Counted from the first letter of the stretch, positions 51,360-61,126 are shown. The stretch is DNA of 64,000 bases from DAIOEK01 sp036746315 (GCA_036746315.1 DAIOEK010000009.1:1-64000), one strand, 5' to 3'. Notes: generated from the sequence alone by a model not told the origin. A program made the numbers and translations.

Positions 51360-52373
51360 ATGGGCAGTCGAAAACAGTCGGTCACAATTCAAGATGTTGC
51401 AAGAGCTGCGGGTGTATCGGTATCCACGGTTTCGCGCGTGCTTAATGGCAGGGTGGATGTAGCCAGCAACACTCAGGATCACATCCTGGAGGTGATCGAT
51501 CAACTGGGCTACACATCCAACCTGGCAGCGCGCAGTATGCGCAGCTTCAAAAAAGGGCTGCTCGGATTGATCATGCCCGACATTGCCTACCCCTACGCGG
51601 TGGAGATCATGAAGGGCGCCAACCGCGCCATCTCGGAATCCGAATTCGACCTGCTGGTTTACACCACGGGCGATGTCAAGAAGAGCGGGCGGGCAACCCA
51701 CGAAGTGAAGTACGTTTCCCTGCTGAACAATTCGATCACCGATGGCGTGGTGATTGTGGCGCCAGTCACCAGTGAATTTCTGACCGATGCGCCCATCGTT
51801 TCCATCGACCCGGTGATGAGCAATCCGCATTATCCGTCCGTCCATGCCACCAACTACCAGGGGGGGGTGGATGGGATGGAATACCTGCTTTCGCTGGGGC
51901 ACAGGCGCATCGGCTTCATCAGCGGACGCTCGGAGCTGGAAAGCTCCAACCGCCGCCTGCGCGGGTACAAGGACAGTCTGGAAAAGGCAGGCATTGCCAT
52001 CCAGGATGAGCTGATCGCCGCCGGCGATTACACCACCGAAACGGCGCTGAAGTGCGCCAGAAAGCTGCTCTCCCTGCCCGAGCGCCCGAGCGCCATCTTT
52101 GCCTCCAACGACCAGGGCGCCATGGGTGTGTATCAGATCGCCGAAGAGATGGGGCTGCAAATACCGCGTGACCTCTCGGTGATGGGCTTCGATAATATTC
52201 CGGAATCAAAATACATGGGGCTGACCACGGTCGATCAATTTATCTCTGAAATGGGGTATGTCGCAACGCAAATGCTGATCAAGCTGATCAACGATCCGCC
52301 GCTCGAAGAAGCCACTTACCGGATGAAGACAAAACTGGTGATACGCGGTTCGTGTCGGGCTGTACAGAATTAG
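51360..52373 (+). CDS. LacI-family repressor of the xylan locus
   Basis: LacI/GalR-type repressor of 337 aa. N-terminal HTH (VTIQDVARAAGVSVSTVSR then VLNG) and hinge RSMRS; effector domain with GLIMPDIAYPYAVEIMKG, HRRIGFISG and SVMGFDNIPES. It stands between the xylanase and the importer operon and has operators at its own promoter, so it is the locus regulator. The inducer is probably a xylo-oligosaccharide or xylose. ATG 51360 follows AGGAT; upstream frame residues are not needed. Confidence 0.93.
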   Translation: MGSRKQSVTIQDVARAAGVSVSTVSRVLNGRVDVASNTQDHILEVIDQLGYTSNLAARSMRSFKKGLLGLIMPDIAYPYAVEIMKGANRAISESEFDLLVYTTGDVKKSGRATHEVKYVSLLNNSITDGVVIVAPVTSEFLTDAPIVSIDPVMSNPHYPSVHATNYQGGVDGMEYLLSLGHRRIGFISGRSELESSNRRLRGYKDSLEKAGIAIQDELIAAGDYTTETALKCARKLLSLPERPSAIFASNDQGAMGVYQIAEEMGLQIPRDLSVMGFDNIPESKYMGLTTVDQFISEMGYVATQMLIKLINDPPLEEATYRMKTKLVIRGSCRAVQN

Positions 52374-52422
52374 CAACAGATGGAACCAACCTTTAGTGTT
52401 AAATGACAGCTCATTGTTGATG

Positions 52423-52501
52423 AAAGGAGGTGAGTATCGATAAGCAGCAAAAATAAGGCAGGTCTCCACTTCAACCCTGATCAGATGGAAGGAAGACCTG
52501 C
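52423..52501 (+). other. Orphan perfect Shine-Dalgarno and downstream hairpin
   Basis: AAAGGAGGTGA (52423-52433) is a full match to the 16S rRNA 3' end but has no usable start codon at normal spacing. Any frame there closes within nine codons. It is followed by an inverted repeat GCAGGTCT (52458-52465) / AGACCTGC (52494-52501). It sits in the leader of the binding-protein gene, 134 bp before its start. Confidence 0.4.
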
Positions 52502-52567
52502 GCATTCGTGTGGAGAAATGCTCCGCACGTCGTTAGTATAACCTAGAAACTTCCTAAAGGAGGAGTA

Positions 52568-53926
52568 ATGTCCAGTAAGCTTTTTAAAACCCTAAGCATT
52601 CTGCTTATTGTTGTTTTTGCCCTCACCGCCTGCGCAACACCGGCCACACCGGCACCCGCAGAACCCGCCGCACCGGCGGCACCGGCTGCTACCGAAGCTC
52701 CGGCGGCACCGGCTGAGGCGCCTACTGCTGAACCTGTAGTCATCACCTGGTGGCACATCTCCACCAAAGATCCTGCGCTCTCCGACTGGCAGAAGATGGC
52801 TGACGATTATATGGCAATGCATCCGAACGTAAAGATCGAAATCACCGTTCTGGAAAATGAAGCCTTCAAGACCAAGCTGACCACCGTACTGCAATCCGGT
52901 GAAGTTCCCGACATCTTCCAAAGCTGGGGACAGGGCGGCATGATCGAACAGGTCAATGCAGGTCTTTTGAAAGATATCACCGCCGACCTGGATGCCAATA
53001 ATGGCGAATGGCGCAACAGCCTGGGCGCCCTGGATGCGTTCGCGGTTGACGGCAAGAACTATGGCGTTCCGTGGGATATGGGTGCGGTCACCTTCTGGTA
53101 CAACAAGGACCTGTTCACACAGGCAGGCATCGAGACCCCGCCGGTCACCTGGGAAGAATTCCTCACCGACGTTCAGAAACTCAAAGATGCCGGCATCACC
53201 CCCATCTCAGTGGGTGAAGGCGACAAATGGCCCGGCATGCACATCTGGTCATACCTCGTCTCCCGCATCGGCGGAGCCGAAGCCTTCAGCGCAGCAGCCG
53301 CCACCGGCGACGCCCGCACCGGCAAATTCACCGATGAAGCATTCGTCAAAGCCGGTTACGAACTGAAACGGCTCATCGATATGCAGCCCTTCCAGGAAGG
53401 CTTCCTGGGCGCCACGCACGATGAAATGCAGGCGACGTTCGGTAATGGCAAAGCCGCCATGGAACTCGGCGGTCAGTGGTCACCTTCGGTTGAGGCTGCC
53501 AACAGCGCCGATCTGAAGGGTGTTGCCAACCTCGGCATGTTCAACTTCCCGGCGGTCGAAGGCGGCAAGGGACTCGTCACCGACATCGTGGGCGGCGGCA
53601 ATGGATTTGCCATCGGCAAAGATGCCGAACCCGAAGCTGTTGACTTCGTGAAGTACCTGACCAGCGTCGACAACCAGAAGGTCATCGCCGCTTCGAATAC
53701 GGGTATCCCGGTAGCCAAGGGCGCCGAAGTCGCGCTGCAGGACCCCAACATGGTCATGGTTTCACAGGCAGTCGCCAACTCCACTTACTATCAACTGTAC
53801 TTCGACCAGGTTCTGCCCTCCGCTATGGGTGGAATCATCAACGATGCCGTACAGAAACTGTATGCCGGAACGGCTACGCCTGAAGAGGTTTGCGCTGAAA
53901 TAGAAGAGGGCTTCATCTCTCAATAA
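52568..53926 (+). CDS. Xylo-oligosaccharide-type ABC solute-binding lipoprotein
   Basis: Family 1 extracellular solute-binding lipoprotein of 452 aa. Lipobox ALTAC (Cys22), then a ~35-residue Ala/Pro/Glu linker. The mature domain starts VVITWWHISTKDPALSDWQ and has VKIEITVLENEAFKTKL, PDIFQSWGQG, YGVPWDMGAVTFWYNKDLF and AMELGGQWSP, typical of maltose/xylobiose-class proteins. The two following genes encode its permeases. Oligosaccharide specificity for xylan fragments is inferred from the locus. Ribosome site AAAGGAGGAGT. Confidence 0.93.
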   Translation: MSSKLFKTLSILLIVVFALTACATPATPAPAEPAAPAAPAATEAPAAPAEAPTAEPVVITWWHISTKDPALSDWQKMADDYMAMHPNVKIEITVLENEAFKTKLTTVLQSGEVPDIFQSWGQGGMIEQVNAGLLKDITADLDANNGEWRNSLGALDAFAVDGKNYGVPWDMGAVTFWYNKDLFTQAGIETPPVTWEEFLTDVQKLKDAGITPISVGEGDKWPGMHIWSYLVSRIGGAEAFSAAAATGDARTGKFTDEAFVKAGYELKRLIDMQPFQEGFLGATHDEMQATFGNGKAAMELGGQWSPSVEAANSADLKGVANLGMFNFPAVEGGKGLVTDIVGGGNGFAIGKDAEPEAVDFVKYLTSVDNQKVIAASNTGIPVAKGAEVALQDPNMVMVSQAVANSTYYQLYFDQVLPSAMGGIINDAVQKLYAGTATPEEVCAEIEEGFISQ

Positions 53927-53939
53927 GCCTGATTCATGA

Positions 53940-53980
53940 TAACAGGTGCGGGGTGCTGTAAAACGATCCCGCACCTGTTA
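53940..53980 (+). terminator. Attenuator hairpin after the binding-protein gene
   Basis: TAACAGGTGCGGG (53940-53952) pairs with CCCGCACCTGTTA (53968-53980) across a 15-base loop. It lies 14 bp after the stop of the binding protein and well before the permease. Lacking a T-run, it should protect or partly terminate the message so the binding protein is made in excess, a usual arrangement. Confidence 0.6.
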
Positions 53981-54115
53981 TTCGTAAAGATTGTTCCGTT
54001 CCCAGATTTCAAGCACTTTTGCACCACCGCAGCGTTCCCTGCCGCAAGGTTTCATCCTCGGAAGTTCAGGCACCGACTTCCCGGTTCAGTATTGAGAACA
54101 CAGAAAGAGCTTTTC

Positions 54116-55060
54116 ATGCAATTGACTCCTGCTTCTCCAGACACCCTCCACTCAGGACACAGATCCGGACCTCCCCGTCGATTCGAAGACCGGCTGGTCA
54201 TCGCCCTGTTTTTATTACCCGCACTTATTCTTTTCCTTCTTTTCGTTATCTACCCCATCTTCCGCTCAGCGTATTACAGTACCTTCAACTGGAAGGGGCT
54301 GGGTCCCGCCGTGGACTTCATCGGTCTGGAAAACTACCGCAGGATCTTTGCCGATAAAGTATTCCTCAAAGCCATTCAGAACGTGCTGATCATCATTGTT
54401 TGCTCCCTGGGCTTGCAGCTGCCCCTGGCGCTGATGCTGGCGGTGATGGTGGGGCGCGACCTGCCCGGCAGGGCGGTGTTCCGCATGATCTGCTTCCTGC
54501 CTTACGTCATCTCGGAGGTGAACACCGGCATCATGTGGATGCTGCTCTACAATCCCGACCCGGACCGCGGGCTGTTGAATGGCATTCTGGTGATGCTAGG
54601 GCTGCAGCCGGTAAACTGGCTGGCGGATATGAACATCGTCCTCTTCTCGGTCTTCATCACCCTGACGTGGAAGTTCTTCGGATTCCACATGCTGCTTTAT
54701 CTGACCGGTCTGCAAAACATCCCCACCGAAATTGAAGAGGCGGCGCTGATGGATGGCGCAAACTCTTTCCAGAACTTCTTCTACATTACGCTACCCCTGC
54801 TGGGTGGGACGATCAGAACATCGGTTTATATGTCGGTGCTGGGATCGATCCAGCAATTCATCCTGGTGTGGGTGATGACACGGGGCGGACCGGTGAACGC
54901 CAGCGAGACGATGGCGACCTACATGTATCGCTTTGGTTTTGTGCGATACCAGCTTGGCTATGGCGCCGCGGTTGCCATCATCATGTTCATTATCTGCATG
55001 ATCTTCTCGCTCATCTATCGCCACTTAACCCGCAAGCCTGATTATCTTACCGGTTTATAG
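54116..55060 (+). CDS. Carbohydrate ABC transporter permease 1 (MalF-like)
   Basis: Membrane permease of 314 aa with six helices, starting at about residue 28 (LVIALFLLPALILFLLFVI). The cytoplasmic EAA loop is EEAALMDGANSFQNFFYITL followed by PLL. MalF-type AYYSTFNWKG and the VNTGIMWMLLYNPDPDRG loop are present. It pairs with the next gene. No ATPase gene is in the locus, so a shared MsmK/UgpC-type ATPase must serve it. ATG 54116 is likely; an upstream frame runs into the attenuator region. Confidence 0.92.
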   Translation: MQLTPASPDTLHSGHRSGPPRRFEDRLVIALFLLPALILFLLFVIYPIFRSAYYSTFNWKGLGPAVDFIGLENYRRIFADKVFLKAIQNVLIIIVCSLGLQLPLALMLAVMVGRDLPGRAVFRMICFLPYVISEVNTGIMWMLLYNPDPDRGLLNGILVMLGLQPVNWLADMNIVLFSVFITLTWKFFGFHMLLYLTGLQNIPTEIEEAALMDGANSFQNFFYITLPLLGGTIRTSVYMSVLGSIQQFILVWVMTRGGPVNASETMATYMYRFGFVRYQLGYGAAVAIIMFIICMIFSLIYRHLTRKPDYLTGL

Positions 55061-55073
55061 AAAGGAAAATTTC

Positions 55074-55943
55074 ATGCAGGCAGTTATCCCGACACCACGC
55101 TGGATGAGAAAAGCGGTCCCCCGGTTTTTTCAATACCTCGTTCTGACGATTGCAACGGTATTGATCTTCGTGCCGATCGTGATCCTGCTGTTCGGCAGCG
55201 TCAAAACCACCGGTCAGATGTATTCACATCCCTACACCATTCCCAACCCGCCCAACTGGGATAACATCATCGGCATTCTGAGCACCGCCAGTTTCTGGGG
55301 CATGATGAAGAACAGCTTGATCGTCATGGTGGCGACCACCACCGGAACGGTGATCATCTGCTCGCTGGTGTCATTCGTATTTGCGCGCATGGAGTTCCGC
55401 GGCAAGAACTTCTTCTACAATCTGTTCACCGTCGGATTAATGTTCCCGATCAACGTCGCCATCCTGCCGGTTTACTTTGTGCTGCGCCAATTGGATCAGG
55501 TCGGGCTGAACATGATCGACAGCCTGATGGGCGTCATTTTTGTACAGATTGCCTTTCAACTTTCGGGCAACATCGTCATATTGGAAGGCTTCTTCACCGC
55601 GGTGCCATCCGAGCTTCAGGATGCCGCCTATATCGATGGCTGCACCAATTTCGATTTTTTCTGGCGCATTATGCTGCCGCTGGTAAAGCCGGCGCTGGCT
55701 GCCGTTGCCGCGCTGGTGATGATTGTCAGTTGGAACGACCTGTTGGTGCCGTTGGTGGTGCTCAACAGCAACGCATTGTGGACGCTGCCGCTGGGTACGA
55801 TGCAATTCCAGGGGCAGTACGGGCAGGACCTGGCATTGATCTCGGCATTCGTGGCGCTGTCCTCCGTCCCCACGTTGATATTCTATCTGTTCGCTGAAAA
55901 ACAAATTGTGTCCGGTCTCACAGCCGGAGCAGTTAAAGGCTAA
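55074..55943 (+). CDS. Carbohydrate ABC transporter permease 2 (MalG-like)
   Basis: Membrane permease of 289 aa with six helices. Typical MalG start (YLVLTIATVLIFVPIVILLF) and EAA loop LQDAAYIDGCTNFDFFWRIM then LPLVKPAL. It forms the heterodimeric channel with permease 1, 13 bp upstream. AAAGGAAAA precedes the ATG. Co-transcribed with the xylose isomerase gene that follows 13 bp later. Confidence 0.93.
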   Translation: MQAVIPTPRWMRKAVPRFFQYLVLTIATVLIFVPIVILLFGSVKTTGQMYSHPYTIPNPPNWDNIIGILSTASFWGMMKNSLIVMVATTTGTVIICSLVSFVFARMEFRGKNFFYNLFTVGLMFPINVAILPVYFVLRQLDQVGLNMIDSLMGVIFVQIAFQLSGNIVILEGFFTAVPSELQDAAYIDGCTNFDFFWRIMLPLVKPALAAVAALVMIVSWNDLLVPLVVLNSNALWTLPLGTMQFQGQYGQDLALISAFVALSSVPTLIFYLFAEKQIVSGLTAGAVKG

Positions 55944-55956
55944 AAGGAGTGATTCG

Positions 55957-57126
55957 ATGACAAACAATTTCGCACCCAAACCCGAAGACAAGTTCACCTT
56001 TGGTTTATGGACAGTGGGCAGCACCGGTCGGGACCCGTTCGGCAGCCCGGTACGCGATACGAAAACGCCAGTGGAGCTGGTTCACCTGCTGGCGGAAGTG
56101 GGCGCCTGGGGTGTCAACTTCCATGACAACGACCTGGTGCCGATCGATGCCACCCCCGCCGAGCGCGATCGCATCGTTAGCGATTTCAAAAAGGCGCTGG
56201 CGGAAACCGGGCTGGTCGTGCCGATGGCAACCACCAACCTGTTCTACGACCCGGCATTCAAAGACGGCGCCTTCACTTCCAACGATCCCAAAGTGCGCGC
56301 TTATGCACTGCAAAAGACCATGAACGCCATCGACCTGGGCGCGGAACTCGGCGCCAAAGTATACGTGTTCTGGGGCGGGCGGGAAGGCACGGATACCGAC
56401 GCATCCAAAGACCCGATTGTCGCGATCAAGCGCAACCGCGAAGCAATGAACTTCCTTTGCGAATATGTGTTGGACAAAAAGTACGGCATGAAACTCGCCC
56501 TGGAGGCAAAGCCCAATGAGCCGCGCGGCAACATGTACAATGCCACCACCGGGCACATGCTGGGCTTCATCGCCACACTCGATCACCCCGAAATGGTGGG
56601 GGTCAACCCGGAAGTAGCCCACGAGCACATGGCGGGGCTCAACTTCACCCATGGCGTGGCCCAGGCGTTGGATGCCGGCAAACTGTTCCACATCGACCTG
56701 AACGACCAGGCGTTTGGACGTTACGACCAGGACTTCCGCTTTGGTCTGGTAAACCTGAAAAGCAGTTTCTTCCTGGTGAAGCTGCTGGAAGATTACAAAT
56801 ATGCGGGCAGCCGGCATTTCGATGCCCACGCCCTGCGCACCGAAGATTACGAAGGGGTGAAGGATTTCGCCCGCGGCTGCATGCGCACCTATCTGATCTT
56901 CAAGGAAAAAGCCGCCCGCTGGAACGCAGACCCGGAGATCCAGGCGCTGCTGGCGGAAATCAATGCCGATGACGGCTCGCTGACGAAATTTTTTGGCAAG
57001 TACAGCCCCGAACAAGCCGGCGGTTTGAAGGCGGAAAACTTCGACCGCATCGCGCTGGGTGCGCGCGGTCTGAAATACGAGCGCCTCGATCAACTCACCA
57101 ACGAACTGCTGCTGGGTGTGCGCTAA
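55957..57126 (+). CDS. xylA: Xylose isomerase
   Basis: Class I (actinobacterial-type) xylose isomerase of 389 aa: xylose to xylulose, two divalent metals. Features are FTFGLWTVGSTGRDPFG, GVNFHDNDLVPIDA (catalytic His), VFWGGREG, LALEAKPNEPRG (metal Glu and Lys), GVNPEVAHEHMAGLNF and KLFHIDLNDQ, RHFDAHALRTED. It is cytoplasmic and links hydrolysed xylo-oligosaccharides to XylB. ATG 55957 follows AAAAGGAG. Part of the xyl operon. Confidence 0.97.
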   Translation: MTNNFAPKPEDKFTFGLWTVGSTGRDPFGSPVRDTKTPVELVHLLAEVGAWGVNFHDNDLVPIDATPAERDRIVSDFKKALAETGLVVPMATTNLFYDPAFKDGAFTSNDPKVRAYALQKTMNAIDLGAELGAKVYVFWGGREGTDTDASKDPIVAIKRNREAMNFLCEYVLDKKYGMKLALEAKPNEPRGNMYNATTGHMLGFIATLDHPEMVGVNPEVAHEHMAGLNFTHGVAQALDAGKLFHIDLNDQAFGRYDQDFRFGLVNLKSSFFLVKLLEDYKYAGSRHFDAHALRTEDYEGVKDFARGCMRTYLIFKEKAARWNADPEIQALLAEINADDGSLTKFFGKYSPEQAGGLKAENFDRIALGARGLKYERLDQLTNELLLGVR

Positions 57127-57221
57127 AGAAATCGCATCCCGCCGGTCGGTGCAATCGAAATGCGCGGGTAGGGGACCGGCGGGTGTACGAATTTTACGGG
57201 TGAACAGGAAATACATTAAGT

Positions 57222-59540
57222 ATGGAATCTATTACGCAACGCATCAACAAGCTTCTCACTCAAATGACCCTGGATGAAAAACTCGCCCAGATCGGTTCAT
57301 ATTGGATGTTCGATCTGCAAACCAACGGCGTGCTCGATTGGGAAAAAGCGACCGTTTTACTGAAGCACGGCATCGGGCAATTCACCCGTGTGGCCGGGTC
57401 TTCCACGCTCGATCCGGTCAATGCCGCGGTCACCGCAAACAAGCTGCAAAAATTCCTGCTTGAGAAGACCCGCCTGGGCATTCCTGCCATCCTGCATGAA
57501 GAAAGCTGCGCAGGGGCGATGGTGTTGGGGGGCACCGTATTCCCACAGATGCTGGGACTCGCCAGCACCTTCGACCCCGACCTTGCCGCAGAGATGACCG
57601 GCGCAATCCGCCGGCAACTGCTGGCCATCGGCGCGCGCCAGGCGCTTGCCCCGGTGCTGGATGTGGCACGCGATCCGCGCTGGGGACGGGTGGAGGAGAC
57701 CTTCGGCGAGGACCCCACGCTGACCAGCCATTTCGGCATGGCGTTCATCCGCGGATTGCAGACGGACGACCTGTCGGGCGGGGTGGTTGCCACCGGCAAA
57801 CACTTCATCGGTCACAGCAACTCGCAGGGCGGGCTGAACTGTGCGCCGGTACATATGGGCATGGGCGAAGTGTTCAATTATTTCCTGGCTCCCTTCCATG
57901 CCGCCATCCGCGACGCCAAACTGGGCACCATGATGAACGCCTACCCCGAGTTGGATGGGGAGGTGGTGGGGGCATCGCGGCGCATCCTCACCGAATTGCT
58001 GCGGGAACGGCTGGGGTTTGCCGGTCCGGTGGTGTCGGATTACGAAGCGGTGCTCATGCTGCACAGTTTCCACAAGGTGGCGGAGAGCGAATCGATTGCG
58101 GCAGGCATGGCATTGGATGCGGGGATCGACGTGGAACTGCCGACGATCGTTTGTTATGCCAATCCGCTCAAAAAGGCGCTGGAGCAGGGCGAGATCTCCC
58201 TGGAGACGGTCGACCTGGCGGTGACACGCCATTTGAAACTGAAATTCGATCTGGGCCTGTTCGAGAATCCCTACGTGGATGAAGGCAAGGTCTTGCAGGT
58301 ATTCGAAACCCCCGACCAGCGAAAACTGGCGCGAAAGATCGCCGCCAGGAGCATGGTCTTGCTCAAGAACGACGGGCTGCTGCCGCTGCAAAAATCCATG
58401 CGCACACTGGCGGTGATCGGTCCCAATGCGGATTCGGGCAGGAACCAACTGGCGGATTACTCATACACCGCCATGCGCCAGATGATGGAGGAAAAGAAAA
58501 TTGAAAATTCCTCCTTTGCCCACACGGATGCCGGCGAACTGGCAAAGCACGATATAAAAATAACCACCGTGCTGGAAGGCATCCGCGCGGCGGTATTGGC
58601 GGATACGAAGGTGCTGTTTGCCGCCGGATGCGATTACCGTGACATGGATGCGTCTTCGATTGCCGGCGCGGTCGAAATCGCCCGCCAGGCGGATGCCGTG
58701 GTGCTGGTGCTGGGCGACCGCTCGGGGCTGACCCCCGAATGCACGGTCGGCGAAACCAGAGACAGCGCCGACCTGGTGCTGCCCGGCATGCAGGAAGAAC
58801 TGTTCCGCGCCATTCAGCAGACCGGGAAGCCGATCGCCGTGGTGCTGATCACCGGTCGACCGTATGCCATCTCCCAGCTGGCGGAAAGCGCCAATGCCAT
58901 CCTGGAAGCCTGGCTGCCGGGTGAGGAAGGCGGTTCAGCGATTGCCGATATCCTCTTTGGAGATGAAAACCCCGCTGCAAGGCTGCCGATGAGCTTCCCC
59001 CGTTCCGTCGGTCAACTGCCGGTCTGTTACAACTCCAAACCGGCGGGGACAAGATCGCACTGGTACGGCGACTATGTCGATATGGAAACCTCCCCGCTGT
59101 ATGCGTTCGGACACGGGTTGAGCTATACGGCTTTCACCTACGGCGACCTGTCGATCGACAGGCAAAAAGCCGCCGCGGGCGAAACGGTGAATGTGTCCTT
59201 CCGGCTGACCAACAGCGGCAAGGTCCGCGGCGACGAAGTGGTGCAGTTGTACATTTTCGACGAATACGCTTCCATTCCCCGCCCGATCAAGGAACTGAAG
59301 GGCTTCAGCAGAATCAGCCTGGCTGCCGGGGAAACAAAGCAGGTCACTTTCCATCTGCCGGTCGACCAACTGGCTTTCTACGATCACAACCTGGACCTGG
59401 TCGTTGAATCGGGCAGGATCAAGGTGATGGTGGGCGGTTCTTCGGCGGATATCCGCCTGGCAGGGGAATTCGAGATCATTGGAGCGAAAAAGACGGCCGT
59501 GAAAGAAGCTGTCTTCGTTTGCCCCGTCACAATTAAATAG
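57222..59540 (+). CDS. Cytoplasmic beta-xylosidase/beta-glucosidase, GH3
   Basis: Glycoside hydrolase family 3 of 772 aa. The (beta/alpha)8 domain holds PRWGRVEETFGEDP, the KHFIGHS pair, and nucleophile Asp273 in VVSDYEAV. The alpha/beta-sandwich follows (LLKNDGLLPL, LVLGDRSGLTPE), and a fibronectin-III-like domain (about 650-750: ETVNVSFRLTNSGKVRGDEV, PIKELKGF). There is no signal peptide. In this locus a beta-xylosidase acting on imported xylobiose and longer oligosaccharides is the best guess. The ribosome site is distant. Confidence 0.93.
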   Translation: MESITQRINKLLTQMTLDEKLAQIGSYWMFDLQTNGVLDWEKATVLLKHGIGQFTRVAGSSTLDPVNAAVTANKLQKFLLEKTRLGIPAILHEESCAGAMVLGGTVFPQMLGLASTFDPDLAAEMTGAIRRQLLAIGARQALAPVLDVARDPRWGRVEETFGEDPTLTSHFGMAFIRGLQTDDLSGGVVATGKHFIGHSNSQGGLNCAPVHMGMGEVFNYFLAPFHAAIRDAKLGTMMNAYPELDGEVVGASRRILTELLRERLGFAGPVVSDYEAVLMLHSFHKVAESESIAAGMALDAGIDVELPTIVCYANPLKKALEQGEISLETVDLAVTRHLKLKFDLGLFENPYVDEGKVLQVFETPDQRKLARKIAARSMVLLKNDGLLPLQKSMRTLAVIGPNADSGRNQLADYSYTAMRQMMEEKKIENSSFAHTDAGELAKHDIKITTVLEGIRAAVLADTKVLFAAGCDYRDMDASSIAGAVEIARQADAVVLVLGDRSGLTPECTVGETRDSADLVLPGMQEELFRAIQQTGKPIAVVLITGRPYAISQLAESANAILEAWLPGEEGGSAIADILFGDENPAARLPMSFPRSVGQLPVCYNSKPAGTRSHWYGDYVDMETSPLYAFGHGLSYTAFTYGDLSIDRQKAAAGETVNVSFRLTNSGKVRGDEVVQLYIFDEYASIPRPIKELKGFSRISLAAGETKQVTFHLPVDQLAFYDHNLDLVVESGRIKVMVGGSSADIRLAGEFEIIGAKKTAVKEAVFVCPVTIK

Positions 59541-59551
59541 AAGAGGCGCGC

Positions 59552-61036
59552 ATGTACTTCCTTGGAATAGATACCTCGACAACCTCCAGCAAAGCGTTAT
59601 TGATGGATGCGCAGGGCAACGTGATCGCCACGGCATCCTCCCCGCATACACTGCAAACGCCCCGTCCGTTGTGGTCGGAGCAGGACCCGCAGGAATGGTG
59701 GGGGGCGGTGGCGGAGAGCATCCATGCGGTGCTCAAGGAAAGCGGCATCAGCGGCGGCGACATCGGCGCAATCGGATTGACCGGACAGATGCACGGGCTG
59801 GTTCTGCTGGACGAGGCGGGAAAAGTACTGCGCCCGGCGATCCTGTGGAACGACCAGCGCACACAGGCGCAATGCGACGAGATCCACCGGCGCATCGGCA
59901 GGGAAAGATTCATTCAGATCACCGGCAATGTGGCGCTGACCGGGTTCACCGCGCCCAAGATCCTGTGGGTGCGGGAGAACGAACCGCAGGTCTATTCCGC
60001 CGCCCGGCACGTTCTGCTGCCCAAGGATTTCATCCGCTACAAACTGACCGCGGAATACGCCATGGATAAAGCCGACGGCGCCGGGACGGTGCTCTTCGAC
60101 CTCAAGGCGCGCCACTGGTCCGCGGAGGTGCTGGAGGCACTGCAAATCGACCCGGCGTGGATGCCGCCCACCTTCGAAGGTCCTGAAATCACCGGGTACG
60201 TCACCGCCGAAGCGGCCGCTGCAACCGGGTTGAAAGCCGGCACGCCGGTCATGGCGGGCGGCGGCGATCAATCCGCCCAGGCGGTGGGGGTGGGCGCCGT
60301 GGAGCCAGGGATCGTGGGACTCACGGTGGGCACCAGCGGCGTGGTGTTCGCCACCACGCCCTCCGCCTTGATCGAACCGGAGGGGCGGCTGCACGCATTC
60401 TGTCATGCCGTGCCGGGCATGTGGCATTTTATGGGGGTGATGCTCTCGGCGGCGGGCAGCCTGCAATGGTACCGCGATACGCTGGCACCCGGAAGAAGCT
60501 TTGACGAAATTTTGAAGGAAGCCGAAGGAATCCCCGCCGGCAGCGACGGCTTGCAGTTCCTGCCCTATCTGAGCGGCGAACGCACCCCCCACCCCGACCC
60601 GCTGGCGCGCGGCGCTTTCATCGGGCTGACCCTGCGCCACACCCAGGCGCATATGACCCGCGCCGTTCTGGAAGGCGTGGCGTTCGGTCTCAAAGACAGC
60701 TTTACGCTCATTCAGAATGCCGGGCTTCAGGGCATTCAGCGCGTATATGCTTCCGGCGGCGGCACCAAGGGCGCTTTATGGCGGCAGATCCTTGCCAGCG
60801 TGCTGGATGTGGAACTGGCAACCGTCAACACCACGGAAGGCGCAGCCTACGGGGCGGCGATCCTCGCTGCGGTGGGCGCCGGGGCATGGCTGGATGTGCG
60901 CAGCGCCTGCAAACAGTGCGTCCGGCTCAGCGGCGAAACGCATCCCGACCCGCACGAGGCAGAAGCGTACCGCAGCGCATATGCCGTTTACCGGGACCTG
61001 TATCCGGCGCTCAAGTCCACCTTCCCCAGGCTGTAA
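59552..61036 (+). CDS. xylB: Xylulokinase
   Basis: FGGY-family carbohydrate kinase of 494 aa. N-terminal YFLGIDTSTTSSKALLMD (phosphate loop 1), LTGQMHGLVLLDEAG with the xylulose-type MHG, and ILWNDQRTQ. The C-terminal half has VTLGTSGVVFA-like GLTVGTSGVVFA, YLSGERTPHPDP and YASGGGTKGALWRQILA. It phosphorylates xylulose with ATP to give xylulose-5-phosphate for the pentose phosphate pathway. AGAGG precedes the ATG, 11 bp after the GH3 gene. Last gene of the xyl operon. Confidence 0.96.
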   Translation: MYFLGIDTSTTSSKALLMDAQGNVIATASSPHTLQTPRPLWSEQDPQEWWGAVAESIHAVLKESGISGGDIGAIGLTGQMHGLVLLDEAGKVLRPAILWNDQRTQAQCDEIHRRIGRERFIQITGNVALTGFTAPKILWVRENEPQVYSAARHVLLPKDFIRYKLTAEYAMDKADGAGTVLFDLKARHWSAEVLEALQIDPAWMPPTFEGPEITGYVTAEAAAATGLKAGTPVMAGGGDQSAQAVGVGAVEPGIVGLTVGTSGVVFATTPSALIEPEGRLHAFCHAVPGMWHFMGVMLSAAGSLQWYRDTLAPGRSFDEILKEAEGIPAGSDGLQFLPYLSGERTPHPDPLARGAFIGLTLRHTQAHMTRAVLEGVAFGLKDSFTLIQNAGLQGIQRVYASGGGTKGALWRQILASVLDVELATVNTTEGAAYGAAILAAVGAGAWLDVRSACKQCVRLSGETHPDPHEAEAYRSAYAVYRDLYPALKSTFPRL

Positions 61037-61100
61037 GCGAAGTACCTTCGCCAGGAGATCGGAGAAGTGAACCCCTGCCATTGAGTTTTGCTGGGGAATA

Positions 61101-61126
61101 TCAGGCATTCGCATGCGAATGCCTGA
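61101..61126 (+). terminator. Palindrome after xylB
   Basis: A perfect 26-bp palindrome TCAGGCATTCGCA (61101-61113) with TGCGAATGCCTGA (61114-61126) follows the xyl operon by 64 bp. It folds into a tight hairpin with no long T-run behind it, so termination strength is unclear. Confidence 0.5.
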
